The notes beneath the pieces were generated by a model. That model saw only the letters and a program-made list of their open reading frames with translations. It was not told the origin of the DNA and did not search any database. The position numbers were made by a program, and so were the translations under genes. Source: Tuctoria greenei (taxonomy: Eukaryota > Streptophyta > Magnoliopsida > Poales > Poaceae). Taken from it: a stretch of 64,000 nucleotides of DNA. Shown in pieces: positions 8,964 to 19,195 of the stretch. How positions within the stretch are numbered: the first letter of the stretch is position 1; every line of letters begins with the position of its first letter. The DNA lies in assembly GCA_036927565.1 (NCBI GenBank), contig JAYESD010000012.1, forward strand, positions 5,704,001 to 5,768,000. Direction: 5' to 3'.

Positions 8964-9386
8964 ATGCTTTCGAGCTCGAGCAACCCTCCGCCATCGAGCC
9001 CGCCGAGGGACCCGGCCGCCGGTAAGCGGTCGTGGCTGGACCCCCCCTCATCGCCGCGCGTGAAGGATACCCTCCTGTTCAACATGGCCCGAGATGTATT
9101 TACGGATACATCTCACTCCATGGAACGCCTTGGGCTCGGTACCCTTCCACAAAGTACTGGAATGGACACCACGGGCCACTACGTATTTGGCCTCTCGCAC
9201 GTCGCCTCTCGTCTCGACTCCCTCTGGGAGACGATGGCGGCCGAGCTCGGCGTCGCGGGTCGTCGCAACCTCGTTGTGGCGGCGGCCTTGAGACTAGGTC
9301 ACCTTCCGCTGCCGGAGCCTGAGGCGCTAGAGGAGGGTCAGGAGCCCGAGGACCCACCCGAGGAGGAGGAGGTGGAGGCTGAGTAG
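8964..9386 (+). CDS. small acidic-tailed protein, paralog 3 of 3 (unrecognised family)
   Basis: A 140-residue intact frame from the ATG at 8964. In-frame ATGs at 8820 and 8874 lie in or next to the MITE end, and 8964 gives a protein the size of paralog 1, so I chose it. A Ser/Pro-rich N-terminus precedes the core: MARDVFTDTS, LGLGTLP, MDTTGHYVFGLSHVASRLD, LWETMAAELGVAGR and LRLGH. The tail is strongly acidic (PEDPPEEEEVEAE). It is the closest of the three to the shared consensus. A TATA-like GTATAAG at 8867-8873 overlaps the junction with the Stowaway-ended segment. The 3' flank carries a short T-rich minisatellite and a twin MITE. No known family is recognised and no function is inferred. 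Confidence 0.65.
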   Translation: MLSSSSNPPPSSPPRDPAAGKRSWLDPPSSPRVKDTLLFNMARDVFTDTSHSMERLGLGTLPQSTGMDTTGHYVFGLSHVASRLDSLWETMAAELGVAGRRNLVVAAALRLGHLPLPEPEALEEGQEPEDPPEEEEVEAE

Positions 9387-9406
9387 AGTAGTATTTAGGT
9401 GTTTTC

Positions 9407-9488
9407 TTTTCATGTTTTTAGTTGTAGTTTTTTGTTTCATGTTTTTAGTTGTAGTTTTTCATTTCATGGTTTTAGTTGTAGTTTATCT
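9407..9488. repeat. ~27-bp minisatellite in the 3' flank of small gene 3
   Basis: Three tandem units of the type TTTCATGTTTTTAGTTGTAG follow the stop codon of the gene at 8964-9386. They are T-rich and probably lie in the 3' untranslated region. Confidence 0.6.
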
Positions 9489-9508
9489 TTTCTTGTGTTT
9501 GTAATATA

Positions 9509-9591
9509 CTCCCTCCATCCAAAGCGACAAGTATTTTGGGACGGAGATACTCCCTCCATCGAAAGGGACAATTATTTTGGGACAGAGGGAG
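9509..9591. mobile_element. twin minimal Stowaway-type MITE remnant
   Basis: Two ~40-bp hairpins, each CTCCCTCCATC(C/G)AAA ... TTTTGGGAC(G/A)GAG, lie back to back (9509-9547 and 9550-9591). They share a central TA and are flanked by TA on both sides (9507-9508 and 9592-9593). Each is little more than two terminal inverted repeats. The insertion lies in the 3' flank of the gene at 8964-9386. Confidence 0.7.
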
Positions 9592-9593
9592 TA

Positions 9594-10000
9594 ATGTTTT
9601 TAAGTTAAATGTACTTGGTGTTCTTGTTCATGGATGTACTATCTGTGCAAAATTAGTTCGAATTATCCGATCGCCAAACCCTCCTTGTCCCCAAACCGGT
9701 GGAGTTGCCAGGAGATCACCCGCAGCGGGGCCTACAAAGCGGTTTGTAAAGTAGTAGTAACAGGAAAATGCAACAGGTCGGTAGCTAGGACTAGAAAGAA
9801 AAAAGTGAACACAATACGAGGAACAAAATGTTTGAAAAAAGGAAGGACAACCGAAATGTTAAACAGGAAATCTTTTCACAGAAATTAATCCAGTCGTAAT
9901 AATCTCAAACATAGGCTCCCTTTGAAGGATAGTATTTGTAAAGGATTTTTAGTTTCCATAGGAAACGTAACACATGAGCTAGGACACTTTGGTAGCCATA
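9594..10000. other. non-coding stretch
   Basis: No gene is supported. Near 9917-9990 there is a segment (AGGCTCCCTTTGAAGGATAG, TTGTAAAGGATTTTTAGTTT) that weakly resembles, in reverse orientation, a segment near 7415-7480. It may be a remnant of another MITE family. Confidence 0.3.
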
Positions 10001-10843
10001 CTAAAAGAGATGCTTATCCGCCCCATCCACTTCCCCACGCCGCCAGTAGAATATCTTCGGCCGCGGGAAGGTGTCCCCCGAAGAGTTCAAGGACACCGAG
10101 GAGTGTCCGTCAGAAGATTCGCCTGATGACGAGGAGGCCGGGGAGTTGGAGTGGACCGGCGGCGTATAGTCAAGGTAGTGATCCAGGTGGATGATGAGCT
10201 CCGTCGTGAGGCCGCCAGGTCAGAACACTATGGCATGGTTGAAAGGTTCCGCCGGCGGCCCGCCGTCACTCCCAGACCGGCCATCACTTCCTGCAAAGAA
10301 GGTGGCCATTTTTTCCCGTGGCAGGAGGCTTGGGTCTTTCATCCACCCAACGACCGTGCACAGGTCAGCACACTCCCGGTGGTAAGTGGAAGCATCGAAG
10401 TGATCAAAGAGGAAAACGTCACCCAGAACCTGTCTGATGCCCTCCGCAGACCATACATGCAGAGGGAGGTTCTCGATGACAACCTACACGTGGAAGAACC
10501 ACCCGACGATTGGCACACCGACGCCAAAGATCCATGGCCGGAAGTAGTGGTTATCATCCGGCATGGAGATGATTGCCGTCTTGATGGCGAGCTCCCGATA
10601 GTCATCACGCGTGAACCGCACCAGGAACTCACCATCCCCAAACGTGGACACGGTAAAAGCCCAATGCGGGATTTCAAGTTGGTGATGGATGGCCAAGGTG
10701 ATCTCCATGGGCGTCGCCTCGCTGCAACCTTCTCTGGGTCCCAGAACGGCTGCTTGGCGGCACAAACGGATAAACTCCATCGTCATGAGGCGGTTGTTGA
10801 CCACCGTGCATTGCCCCTCACGAGGGCGCAGGGACGGTGAGCC
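10001..10843 (-). pseudogene. DUF4283-like protein pseudogene
   Basis: Reading minus from a plausible splice acceptor (TACCTGCAG at ~10844), one frame runs through EGQCTVVNNRLMTMEF, HWAFTVSTFGDGEFLVRF, PWIFGVGVPIVGWFFHV, VVIENLPLHVWSAEGIRQVL, FDHFDASTYHRECADL, GWMKDPSLLP and ELIIHLDHYLDYTPP to a stop at 10001. This order is that of grass DUF4283-type proteins, whose function is poorly known and which are often amplified with transposons. Two in-frame stops break it: TAG at 10484-10486 and TGA near 10217-10219. The acceptor implies a missing upstream exon, so this is a fragment and not a full gene. The long plus-strand frame across the same stretch is its shadow. Confidence 0.6.
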
Positions 10844-11300
10844 TGCAGGTACCTACTCGCGTCTAACATGGTTGCACTGCGAAAACAGAGGCAAAGGACT
10901 TCTCAGGCAACACACGGGAGCATGGATGGGAATCAGTCGGGAACTTGAGCCTGGAAGCAATAGGGGGGTGGTTTAAGAAGGCGGGGATGAAGAGGCCAAA
11001 GATCGGAAGCAGCGTCCCTTGAGGATCTCACAAAAATCCAGTGATAGGACCGGACCTTTCGAGGCCTTCAGCTCTGTGCAAGCGTCATGAATGCGCGAAG
11101 GCCCAGCTTGAATATAAAGTGAATCAACGCAGTTTCAGCCCACAAATAACAAGCGGCCCAGCTTTTTCGTCCTGCCTACCTGCCTGCCCGCGGCAGGAAA
11201 TTTTTGTCACGCTGAATGAAGAAGGAAAATAAGAAACGAAAATAATATTTTATTATGGTACCCTTCGACCCGCAACGCCGGCCCCCTCTTTGCAACGCGC
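10844..11300. other. non-coding stretch before the minisatellite
   Basis: No gene or terminal repeat is supported. The 5' end of the following CACTA element should lie in or near this interval, but no CACTACAAG-like terminus is visible. Confidence 0.4.
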
Positions 11301-11608
11301 TTGTAGGAGCATCCGCCGGCCGCCACGATTGTTGGAGCATCCGCCGGCCGCCACGCTTGTAGGAGCATCCGCGGGCCGCCACGCTTGGAGGAGCATTTGT
11401 CGGCCGCCACGCTTGGAGGAGCATCCGCCCGCCGCCATGCTTGGAGGAGCATCCGCCGGCCGCCACGCTTGTAGGAGCATCCGCCAGCCGCCACTCTTGT
11501 AGGAGCATCCGCCGGCCGCCAAGCTTGGAGGACCAACCGCCGGCCGCCACACTTGGAGGAGCATCCGCCGGCTGCCACGCTTGTAGGAGAATCCGCCGGC
11601 CGCAGCGC
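11301..11608. repeat. 28-bp minisatellite, 11 units
   Basis: Eleven tandem 28-bp units: TTG(T/G)AGGAGCATCCGCCGG followed by CCGCCACGC. Unit starts are in perfect register, with the first at 11301 and the eleventh at 11581 (exactly 280 bp later). Units differ by one to five substitutions and no indels. Because 28 is not a multiple of three and the motif lacks minus-strand stops, all three minus-strand frames stay open across the array; those frames are not genes. The GC-rich block stands just upstream of the tnp2-type transposase. Confidence 0.9.
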
Positions 11609-11707
11609 GTGGAGTAACAACAGCTAGGTACAATTGCTCACATAATGTGTTCTTGTACATCTATCCTCTTATGGATAGGCTGATGGCTGATTGAATTGTA
11701 GGAAGCG

Positions 11708-14700
11708 ATGTCAGAAGATAAGACATGGATGGGAAAAGACAGGCATACGAGGGAGTGGCAGGATGGAATGAAGTCATTTTTGAATTTTGCATTTCAGGGC
11801 ACTCGTGAAGGAGGAACTATGCCTTGTCCTTGCACGAGATGTCGTAATATTTGCCACAAGACACGCAAGGGAGTTCATTTACACCTGCTCAGAAATGGGA
11901 TGTTATTGGATTATACTTGTTGGATACACCATGGAGAAATACGAGTTCAAGAAAATATTGCTGAGGAATCAGCAAATAATGAGGAGATAATTTTTGATGA
12001 TGGTGCTATGCAAAATATGTTGTCCAGTCTACTTAGAGGCACTGATCATGGTGGTACTTCAGCAGATGTTGATGATCAAGAAAATGCTATAAACCAGCAG
12101 GAGCCAACTGGGGATGCAAATAAATTCTATGACTTATTAACTGATGCCAAAAAGGAGTTGTATCCAGGTTGTTCGCAGCTGACCCAATTTTCCTACATTG
12201 CCAGGTTCTACCAGATAAAGTGTTTAACTGGTATGAGCAAAGTAGCTTGTGAGATGTTACCTGAACTTTTCTCATTTGCGCTTCCAAAGGGCCACTGAAT
12301 TCCTAATACACTTGATAAACTTCAGAAGGTTGTTCGTGACCTCGAGCTGGACTACCAAAAGATCGATGCACGTGTCAATGACTGTGTCTTATTCTGGAAG
12401 GACTATTCTCTGCTGAATGTTGCCCAAAATGTGGTGAATTAAGATGGAAAAATAGTACTGCTGGGGATGCAAGAGAGGCTTTACCTTGTGGAAAATCCAA
12501 GAATCTTGTAGCACGCAAGGTTCTACGTTACTTCCCTCTTATTCCCCGTCTACAAAGGTTTTATATGGGAGAATCAACGGCATCAAACATGCGCTGGCAC
12601 AAAGAAGGTTGTGCTGATGATGGAATATTACGCCAACCTGCCGATTTGAAAGCATGGAAGCATTTTGATAGCATTCACCCAAATTTCTCATCTGATCCTC
12701 GCAACATAAGACTTGGGCTAGCATCTGATGGTTTCAATCCTTTTGGAGTAATGAATGTTTCTTACAGTACATGGCATGTGATTCTAATCCCTTATAATCT
12801 ACCACCTTGGTTGTGTATGAAGCAGTCTTATTGGGTGATGTCAATGATAATTACTGGGCCAAAGTCACCTGGAAACAACATTGATGTGTATCTACAGCCT
12901 TTGATTGATGAGCTACTGAAATTAAGGTCTGATGGTGTTGAAACATATGACAGTTTAAAGAAAGAGACATTTGTCATGCGAGCTTCTTTATTGTGGACAA
13001 TAAATGATTTTCCAGCATATGCAATGCTATGTGGATGGAGCACAAAAGGGAAGCTAGCATGTCCATACTGCCATATAAACACTGACGCCTTCTGGTAGAA
13101 ATATGGACGAAAGCATTGTTACATGGGTCATCGTCGTTTCCTACCTCAGGATCACAGATGGCGTCGAAACAAAAGGTTCTTTCAACAACAAGGCAGAGAA
13201 TAGAGAGGCTCCAACATCACTCTCTGGTGACGAAGTACTCCAACAATACGAGTGTTTTGATCAAGTGAGTTTTGGACCGACGAATAATAAGAGAAAGCAC
13301 ACTGAGGAAAATAGATGGCATAATTGGAAGAAGAAAAGTATATTTTTCGACCTCCCTTATTGTAAGACATTGCTAATAAGGCATAACTTCGATGTCATGC
13401 ACATTGAGAAAAACATTTGTGATAGCATATTGGGGACATTGCTTTCTATGAATGGTAAAACAAAAGATAGTCTACAAGATCGTCTTGATATAAAGGATAT
13501 GGGTATACGGCCAGATCAACATCCGAAGTTCATAAAGAGCAAGTACACATTCCCACCAGCATTATATACTTTGGGCAAAGATGAGAAGACCACCTTGTGC
13601 AAGTTTTTGGGGAATGTGAAGGTGCCCGATGGTTATGCCTCAAACATCAAGAGATGTGTGGACATAAAATCATGTAAGGTATCGGGTCTAAAAACTCATG
13701 ACTGTCATATTATATTTCAGAATCTCCTTCCTATTGCAATACGTAACATAATTCCTGAAAAGGTTGTTGCACCTTTAATTGAGTTTAGCACATTCTTTTC
13801 TGGAATTTGTTCTAAAGAATTGGCGGAACCAGATTTGGACAAGATGAGCAAACAAATTCCTGAAACAATTTGTAAGCTTGAGATATTGTTTCCTCCCGCT
13901 TTCTTTGATATCATGGTACATATTCCAACCCATATTGCCGAAGAAGCACGGTTGGGTGGACCTGTTTCTTACAGATGGATGTATCCAATTGAGAGGTACC
14001 TTGGTACATTGAAGAGGTATGTACGTAACAAAGCTCACCCGAAGGGTTCTATAGCTGAGGGATATATTGTCGAAGAGTGTATGACTTTTTGTAGTCAGTT
14101 TTTGGATAACATCAGCACCAAGCGTAATAGGCCAGAACGTCATGAAGCTGTAGCTACAAATAAACCTTCTGTTGATAATTCTAACATATTTACAGAAGTT
14201 GATAATTCTAAAGAAGGGTATAAATGGTACCAACTTACTATGGTGGAACTACATAACATCAGACATTATCTTATTACTAACGTTGAAGAGGCCGCTCCAT
14301 GGATCAAGTAATAACGTATAACTCAGATGTTGTATACTATATATATGGCTTATTGTAGATGGCTAATTTAATTTTGTACCCTTTTCAGTGAGCATATTGA
14401 AGAGCTGAAAAAGACTCATTCTCGTGATGTTGATCCATAGAGATGAGTTTTTTTATTGGTTTCATAAACGAGTAAGTACATGCAAGTTTGCACTTTGATG
14501 AAATATTGAACAAATATGTGTTCTGAAATTGGTTTGTCGTCAATAACGCATGTTATACTAATGTGTACAGATTACGACATTACACAAAGAAGGCAAAGCA
14601 ACCAATTCTCTGTATGCATTATCTAGAGGACCTGATCGTCGGGCATGTTTTTTTAGTCGGTTATTCATCAATGGCTTCTTCTTTCAAACTGCAGATGTGG

Positions 14701-15341
14701 AAAAAGACTTACGGACCCAAAAAAGTGGTATTATTGTTCAGGGCACTGATCATGATTGGTTTGGAGTAATCAAGAAAATCATTGATGTTGATTTTGAAAA
14801 AAAAAATCAAGAGGTTCTGTTATTTTAGTGTGAATAGTTTGATCGGCCTTTTGGAAGCAGTCAGAACCAAAGCAGAGGCTACAAAAAGGATCAATACGGA
14901 ATGATAGATGTTGACACTACTCTGTTTCGATTCTAGTATGAGCCTTACATTCTAGCCACCCAAGCAGAACAAGTTTTTTATGTTCCAAGTGTGAAGCATC
15001 CTAAATGGGCTACAGTTGTTAAAACAAAGCCACGGAACCTTTTTGCCATGCCCCCTGGAGACAATGAAAATAATGTGACTGAGACGATGGAGGCTGAGAC
15101 ATTTCATGATGATCTGCTTAGTGATGATATCAATAATGAGGAAACGACCGCATGGGCTAGGAATGACATTGAGGGAGCCAGCAGCGATGCTTCCACTCTT
15201 ATAATGACAACGTCAGGTGATCGGTTTGAGGTAGATGGAGTTGCATCAGAAAATGAAGACGACGACGACGACGATACATATACCAATGATGGTCATGTAG
15301 CTCCATTGTGGGGGGACGACAGCGAAGATGATGATTTTTAG
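11708..15341 (+). pseudogene. CACTA tnp2-type transposase, decayed
   Basis: Domain order is that of plant CACTA TNP2/TNPD. A transposase-associated N-terminus (MSEDKTWMGKDRHTREWQDG, with PCPCTRCRN) starts at 11708. The Transposase_21 region follows (RFYQIKCLTGMSK, LRYFPLIPRLQRFYM, NIDVYLQPLIDELLKL, AYAMLCGWSTKGKLACPYC) to about 13100. A DUF4218-like region is at 13660-14110 (FSGICSKELAEPDLDKM, FDIMVHIPTHIAEEARLGGP, RWMYPIERYLGTLKRYVRNK). A DUF4216-like part is at 14560-15010. An acidic C-terminus with a run of Asp (15256-15276) ends at 15341. Lesions include a TGA at 12296, a frameshift near 12408, a TAG at 13096 with a frameshift shortly after, and several stops between 14310 and 14990. Introns may explain some breaks in the last third, but not the early ones. 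Confidence 0.85.
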
Positions 15342-15422
15342 TATAATTAAGTACGTGATATGTAGCTCCACAATGAATTCATCCGTCCGAACCCAACATT
15401 TATTTTTCAGTGATTTATATTT

Positions 15423-15532
15423 GCTACCCGAAAAATACCCGATACCCGATATTTCGGTCTTTTCAGTTCCGATCTCGGTTTTATCGGTTTCGGTTTTTTG
15501 GTCTCGGTTTATTTGCCCACCCCTAATTTACA
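15423..15532 (-). mobile_element. hAT-type transposon end fragment
   Basis: On the minus strand this reads TAGGGGTGGGCAAATAAACC, then repeated ACCGA motifs (ACCGAAACCGATAAAACCGA) and GATATCGGG-like runs. TAGGGGTGGGCA followed by such runs is characteristic of plant hAT ends. No partner terminus or coding part was found. Confidence 0.45.
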
Positions 15533-16033
15533 TAGTAGAAGCATATATATATGGGATATACATATTTCTCCTGCATGTTTTTTTTGCAAAACTATTTAGT
15601 GATATATCCTATGTGCATATTACATATGTAAAACTAATGTAAAGTATAAAACTTTTTCAAAGGGAAGTCTTAGGTTTCGTCAAATCTATCTTTCAGATTT
15701 ACGCAATTTTGATCTTTTTTAACAATACAAGAATTGTACTTTTAGATTCACCATGAAAATATTTCCATAATATACAATCTAGTACTACATGTTATTGAAG
15801 TTAATAAATTCCATATAAATCATTTGTCAAAGGTAATTAGTTCGACCAAAATAGAAATAGAGTTGAGTTCGGTCAGAGGAAGTATTATACATTGTTGTTT
15901 GCCGCATAAGGTTTCGTCCTTCGTTCAAGCCGTAGTCATTTGTACAGGCGGCTGATGCGACCGGGTGCACCGAGCTTACGTGCGCGCCAGTCACCGAGGC
16001 ACCTTAGACGCACGTAGCACATGTGTTGAAATC
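15533..16033. other. AT-rich non-coding stretch
   Basis: No gene, terminal repeat or clear motif is supported between the hAT-like end and the first hairpin MITE. Confidence 0.4.
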
Positions 16034-16138
16034 ACCTACGGTATTGCAGGTGTAGTAACAGTCACTGACATGTGGGTCCAGCTGGCCATGGGGCCCATAT
16101 GTCAGTGACTTTTACTGCAACTGCAGTACTACAGAGGT
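16034..16138. mobile_element. hairpin MITE (105 bp)
   Basis: The two halves are inverted repeats for about 40 bp: ACCTACGGTATTGCAGGTGT and CAGTCACTGACATGTGGGTCC on the left pair with GGGGCCCATATGTCAGTGAC and TGCAACTGCAGTACTACAGA on the right. Such near-perfect hairpins without coding capacity are MITEs. I do not assign a superfamily, because the target duplication is unclear. Confidence 0.6.
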
Positions 16139-16416
16139 TATGCATCCCGCATGCGCATCTTTGAATTCAATTGGAACCGCTCCGCGTCCCATCACCGCTT
16201 TACCGTGAACCACTGCGGATGGTCTTAATGGCAGGCCCAACTCTGGGCCTAGGCGGGCTGAAATAAATTTTCTACGATCCTCGAGAACGGATCGAGGGGA
16301 AGGCTCAACGCCCATAGCGGTCGTGTAGCTTCCATCCCCTCGATCTGTTGGCGATGAGCCTTCTCCTCATCCGTTCTAGAGTTCGCGGCGGCCACGACGC
16401 CGCTTCTACCCTGGTT

Positions 16417-16556
16417 CTGGACTGAGGACGCTGATGATCCGCAACATACTTTTAAATCTGCGCGTTGGTATTCTCCCCCTCATATTTGTTGATGCGTTAA
16501 TACCTGATGTTTTACAATGTTGAGTATGTTACGGATCATCAGCGTCGTTAGTCCAG
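16417..16556. mobile_element. hairpin MITE (140 bp) with ~34-bp inverted repeats
   Basis: Left end CTGGACTGAGGACGCTGATG continuing ATCCGCAACATACT; right end AGTATGTTACGGATCATCAG continuing CGTCGTTAGTCCAG. These are inverted copies with three to four mismatches around an AT-rich loop. The superfamily is not determined. Confidence 0.6.
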
Positions 16557-16635
16557 CACTGAGTCGTCAGGAGGCAAAAAGTAATAAACATCATTGATCA
16601 GCACTGCGTCGAGGAGAACGCGAAAATTGCTTGCT

Positions 16636-19165
16636 GATTCGTGGCAACAGATCCTAATGCAACGACTGTGTTCCGTGGCAATAAAGTTGTAATGCCACGA
16701 ACCAGTAATTTGTGGCAATGGATCCTAATGCAACGATTGTGTTCCGTGGCAATAAAGCTGTAACGTCACGAACCAGAGTATCGTGGCAACACATCCTAAT
16801 GCAACGATTCTATTTCGTTGCATTACGGTCCAAATGCAACTGTTTGCTAATCCGTGGCAACAGATCCTAATGCAACGACTGTGTTCCATGGCAATAAAGT
16901 TGTAACGCCACGAACCAGTAATTCGTGGCAACAGATCCTAATGCAACGACTGTTTTCCGTGGCAATAAAGCTGTAACGCCACGAACCAGAGTATCGTGGC
17001 AACACATCCTAATGCAACGATTCTGTTTCGTAGCATTACGGTCCAAATGCAACTGTTTGCTGATTCGTGGCAACAGATCCTAATGCAACGACTGTGTTCC
17101 GTGGCAATAAAGCTGTAATGCCACTAACCAGTAATTCATGGCAACAGATCCTAATGCAACGACTGTGTTCCGTGGCAATAAAGCTGTAACGCCACGAACT
17201 AGTATTTCGTGGCAACAGATCCTAATACAACGACTGTGTTCCGTGGCAATAAAGCTGTAACGCCACGAACCATTAATTCATGGCAAAAGATCCTAATGCA
17301 ATGACTGTTTTCCATGGCAATAAAGTTGTAATGCCACAAACCAGTATTTCGTGGCAACAGATCCTAATGCAACAATTATGATCTGTTGCATTAGCATCCT
17401 GACGCCACGAACTAGTGAATCGTGGCAACAGATACTAATGCAACGATTGTGTTCCATGGCAATAGATCCTAGTGCCATGAACTAGTGAATCGTGGCAAAA
17501 AGCCAAGCTTACTGCAATGATTTAGTATTCGTTGCAGTACAAACCAGTATTTCGTGGCAACAGATCCTAATGCAACGATTGTGTTCCGTGGCAATAAAGA
17601 TGCAACGTCACGAACTAGTAATTTGTGGCAACAGATCCTAATGCAACGATTGTGTTCCGTGGCAATAAAGTTGTAATGCCACGAACTAGAGTATCGTGGC
17701 AACACATCCTGATACAACGATTCTGTTTTGTTGCATTACGGTCCAAATGCAACTGTTTTCTGATTCGTGGCAACAGATCCTAATGCAACAACTGTGTTCC
17801 GTGGCAATAAAGTTGTAATGCCACAAACCAGTAATTCATGGCAACAGATCCTAATGCAACGATTGTGTTCCATGGCAATAAAGCTGTAATGCCACGAACT
17901 AGTATTTCGTGGCAACGGATCCTAATGCAACGACTGTGTTCCGTGGCAATAAAGTTGTAATGCCACGAACGAGTAATTCGTGGCAATAGATCCTAATGCA
18001 ACGACTGTTTTTCGTGGCAATAAAGCTGTAACGCCACGAACTAGTATTTCGTGCCAACAGATCCTAATGCAACGATTGTAGTCCGTGGCAATAAAGTTGT
18101 AACGCCACGAACCAGTATTTCGTGGCAACAGATCCTAATGCAACGATTGTGGTCCGTGGCAATAAAGTTGTAACGCCACGAACAAGTAATTCGTGGCAAC
18201 AAATCCTAATGCAACGATTGCGTTCTGTGGCAATAAAGCTGTAACGCCACGAACTAGAGTATCATGGCAACACATCCTAATGCAACGATTCTGTTTCATT
18301 GCATTACGGACCAAATGCAACTGTTTGTTGATCCGTGGCAACAGATCCTAATGCAACGACTGTGTTCCGTGGCAATAAAGTTGTAACGCCATGAACCAGT
18401 AATTCGTGGCAACATATCCTAATGCAACGACTGTTTTCCGTGGCAATAAAGTTGTAACGCCACGAACCAGTATTTCGTGGCAACAGATCCTAATGCAACG
18501 ATTGTATTTCGTGGCAATAGAGCTGTAACGCCATGAACCAGTAATTCGTGGCAACAGATCCTAATGCAACGATTGTGTTTCGTGGCAATAAAGTTGTAAT
18601 GCCACGAACCAGAGTGTTGTGGCAACACATCCTAATCCAACGATTCTGTTTCGTTGCATTACGGTCCAAATGCAACTGTTTGCTGATTTGTGGCAACAGA
18701 TCCTAATGCAACGACTGTGTTCCGTGGCAATAAAGCTGTAACGCCACTAACCAGTAATTCGTGGCAACAGATCCTAATGCAACGACTGTGTTCCGTGGCA
18801 ATAAAGTTGTAACGCCATGAACCAATATTTTGTGGCAACAGATCCTAATGCAACGACTGTGTTCCGTGGCAATAAAGTTGTAATGCCACAAACCAGTAAT
18901 TCGTGGCAACAGATCCTAATGCAACGACTGTTTTCCGTGGCAATAAAGTTGTAACGCCACGAACTAGTATTTCGTGGCAACAGATCCTAATGCAACGATT
19001 GTGGTCCGTTGCATTAGCATCCTGACGCCACGAACTAGTGATTCGTGGCAATAGATCCTGATGCAACGATTGTGTTCCGTGGCGATAGATCCTAGTGCCA
19101 CGAACTAGTGAATCGTGGCAAAAAGCCTAGCTTACTGCAACGATTTAGTATTCGTTGCAGTACAA
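16636..19165. repeat. 71-bp tandem repeat array (~36 units) in the CACTA-B 3' subterminal region
   Basis: The unit runs CGTGGCAACAGATCCTAATG, CAACGACTGTGTTCCGTGGC, AATAAAGTTGTAACGCCACG, AACCAGTAATT. Each unit contains an inverted pair CGTGGC ... GCCACG around AATAAAG(C/T)TGTAAC, and a GTTGCA/TGCAAC pair, so each can form hairpins. Variant units with a segment GTCCAAATGCAACTGTTTGC recur at multiples of 71 bp (near 16830, 17043, 17747, 18312 and 18673). The array ends about 30 bp before the CACTA terminus. Many ~68-codon frames on the minus strand are repeat by-products. Confidence 0.9.
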
Positions 19166-19195
19166 TCGTTGCAACAGGTCAGAAACCTTGTAGTG

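Larger units (their letters stand above)
11650..19195 (+). mobile_element. CACTA (En/Spm) transposon, family B, 3' end identified
   Basis: The element contains a plus-strand tnp2-type transposase (11708-15341), a non-coding tail with two hairpin MITEs and a hAT-like end, and a 71-bp subterminal array. It ends CAGAAACCTTGTAGTG at 19195, whose reverse complement CACTACAAGGTTTCTG is a CACTA terminus. The base triplet after it is GAT. The left coordinate given is approximate: no matching 5' terminus is visible between 9600 and 11708, so that end is truncated or diverged. All coding parts are decayed, so the copy is non-autonomous. Confidence 0.75.

Noticed and set aside
10151..10840. 229-codon plus-strand frame opposite the DUF4283-like remnant
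   Set aside because: The minus-strand translation is the one that resembles a protein family; the plus frame is its shadow.
11176..11660. Three overlapping minus-strand frames of 124-137 codons
   Set aside because: They are read-throughs of the 28-bp minisatellite in all three phases; translation is repetitive in each frame and no start or domain supports a gene.
16725..19066. A dozen ~68-codon minus-strand frames that look like a gene family
   Set aside because: They are the same sequence read through successive 71-bp repeat units and end at the same in-repeat stop; products of periodicity only.
16636..19165. CRISPR-like regular repeats
   Set aside because: Units are contiguous with no unique spacers, and the sequence is a plant genome; it is a transposon subterminal array.
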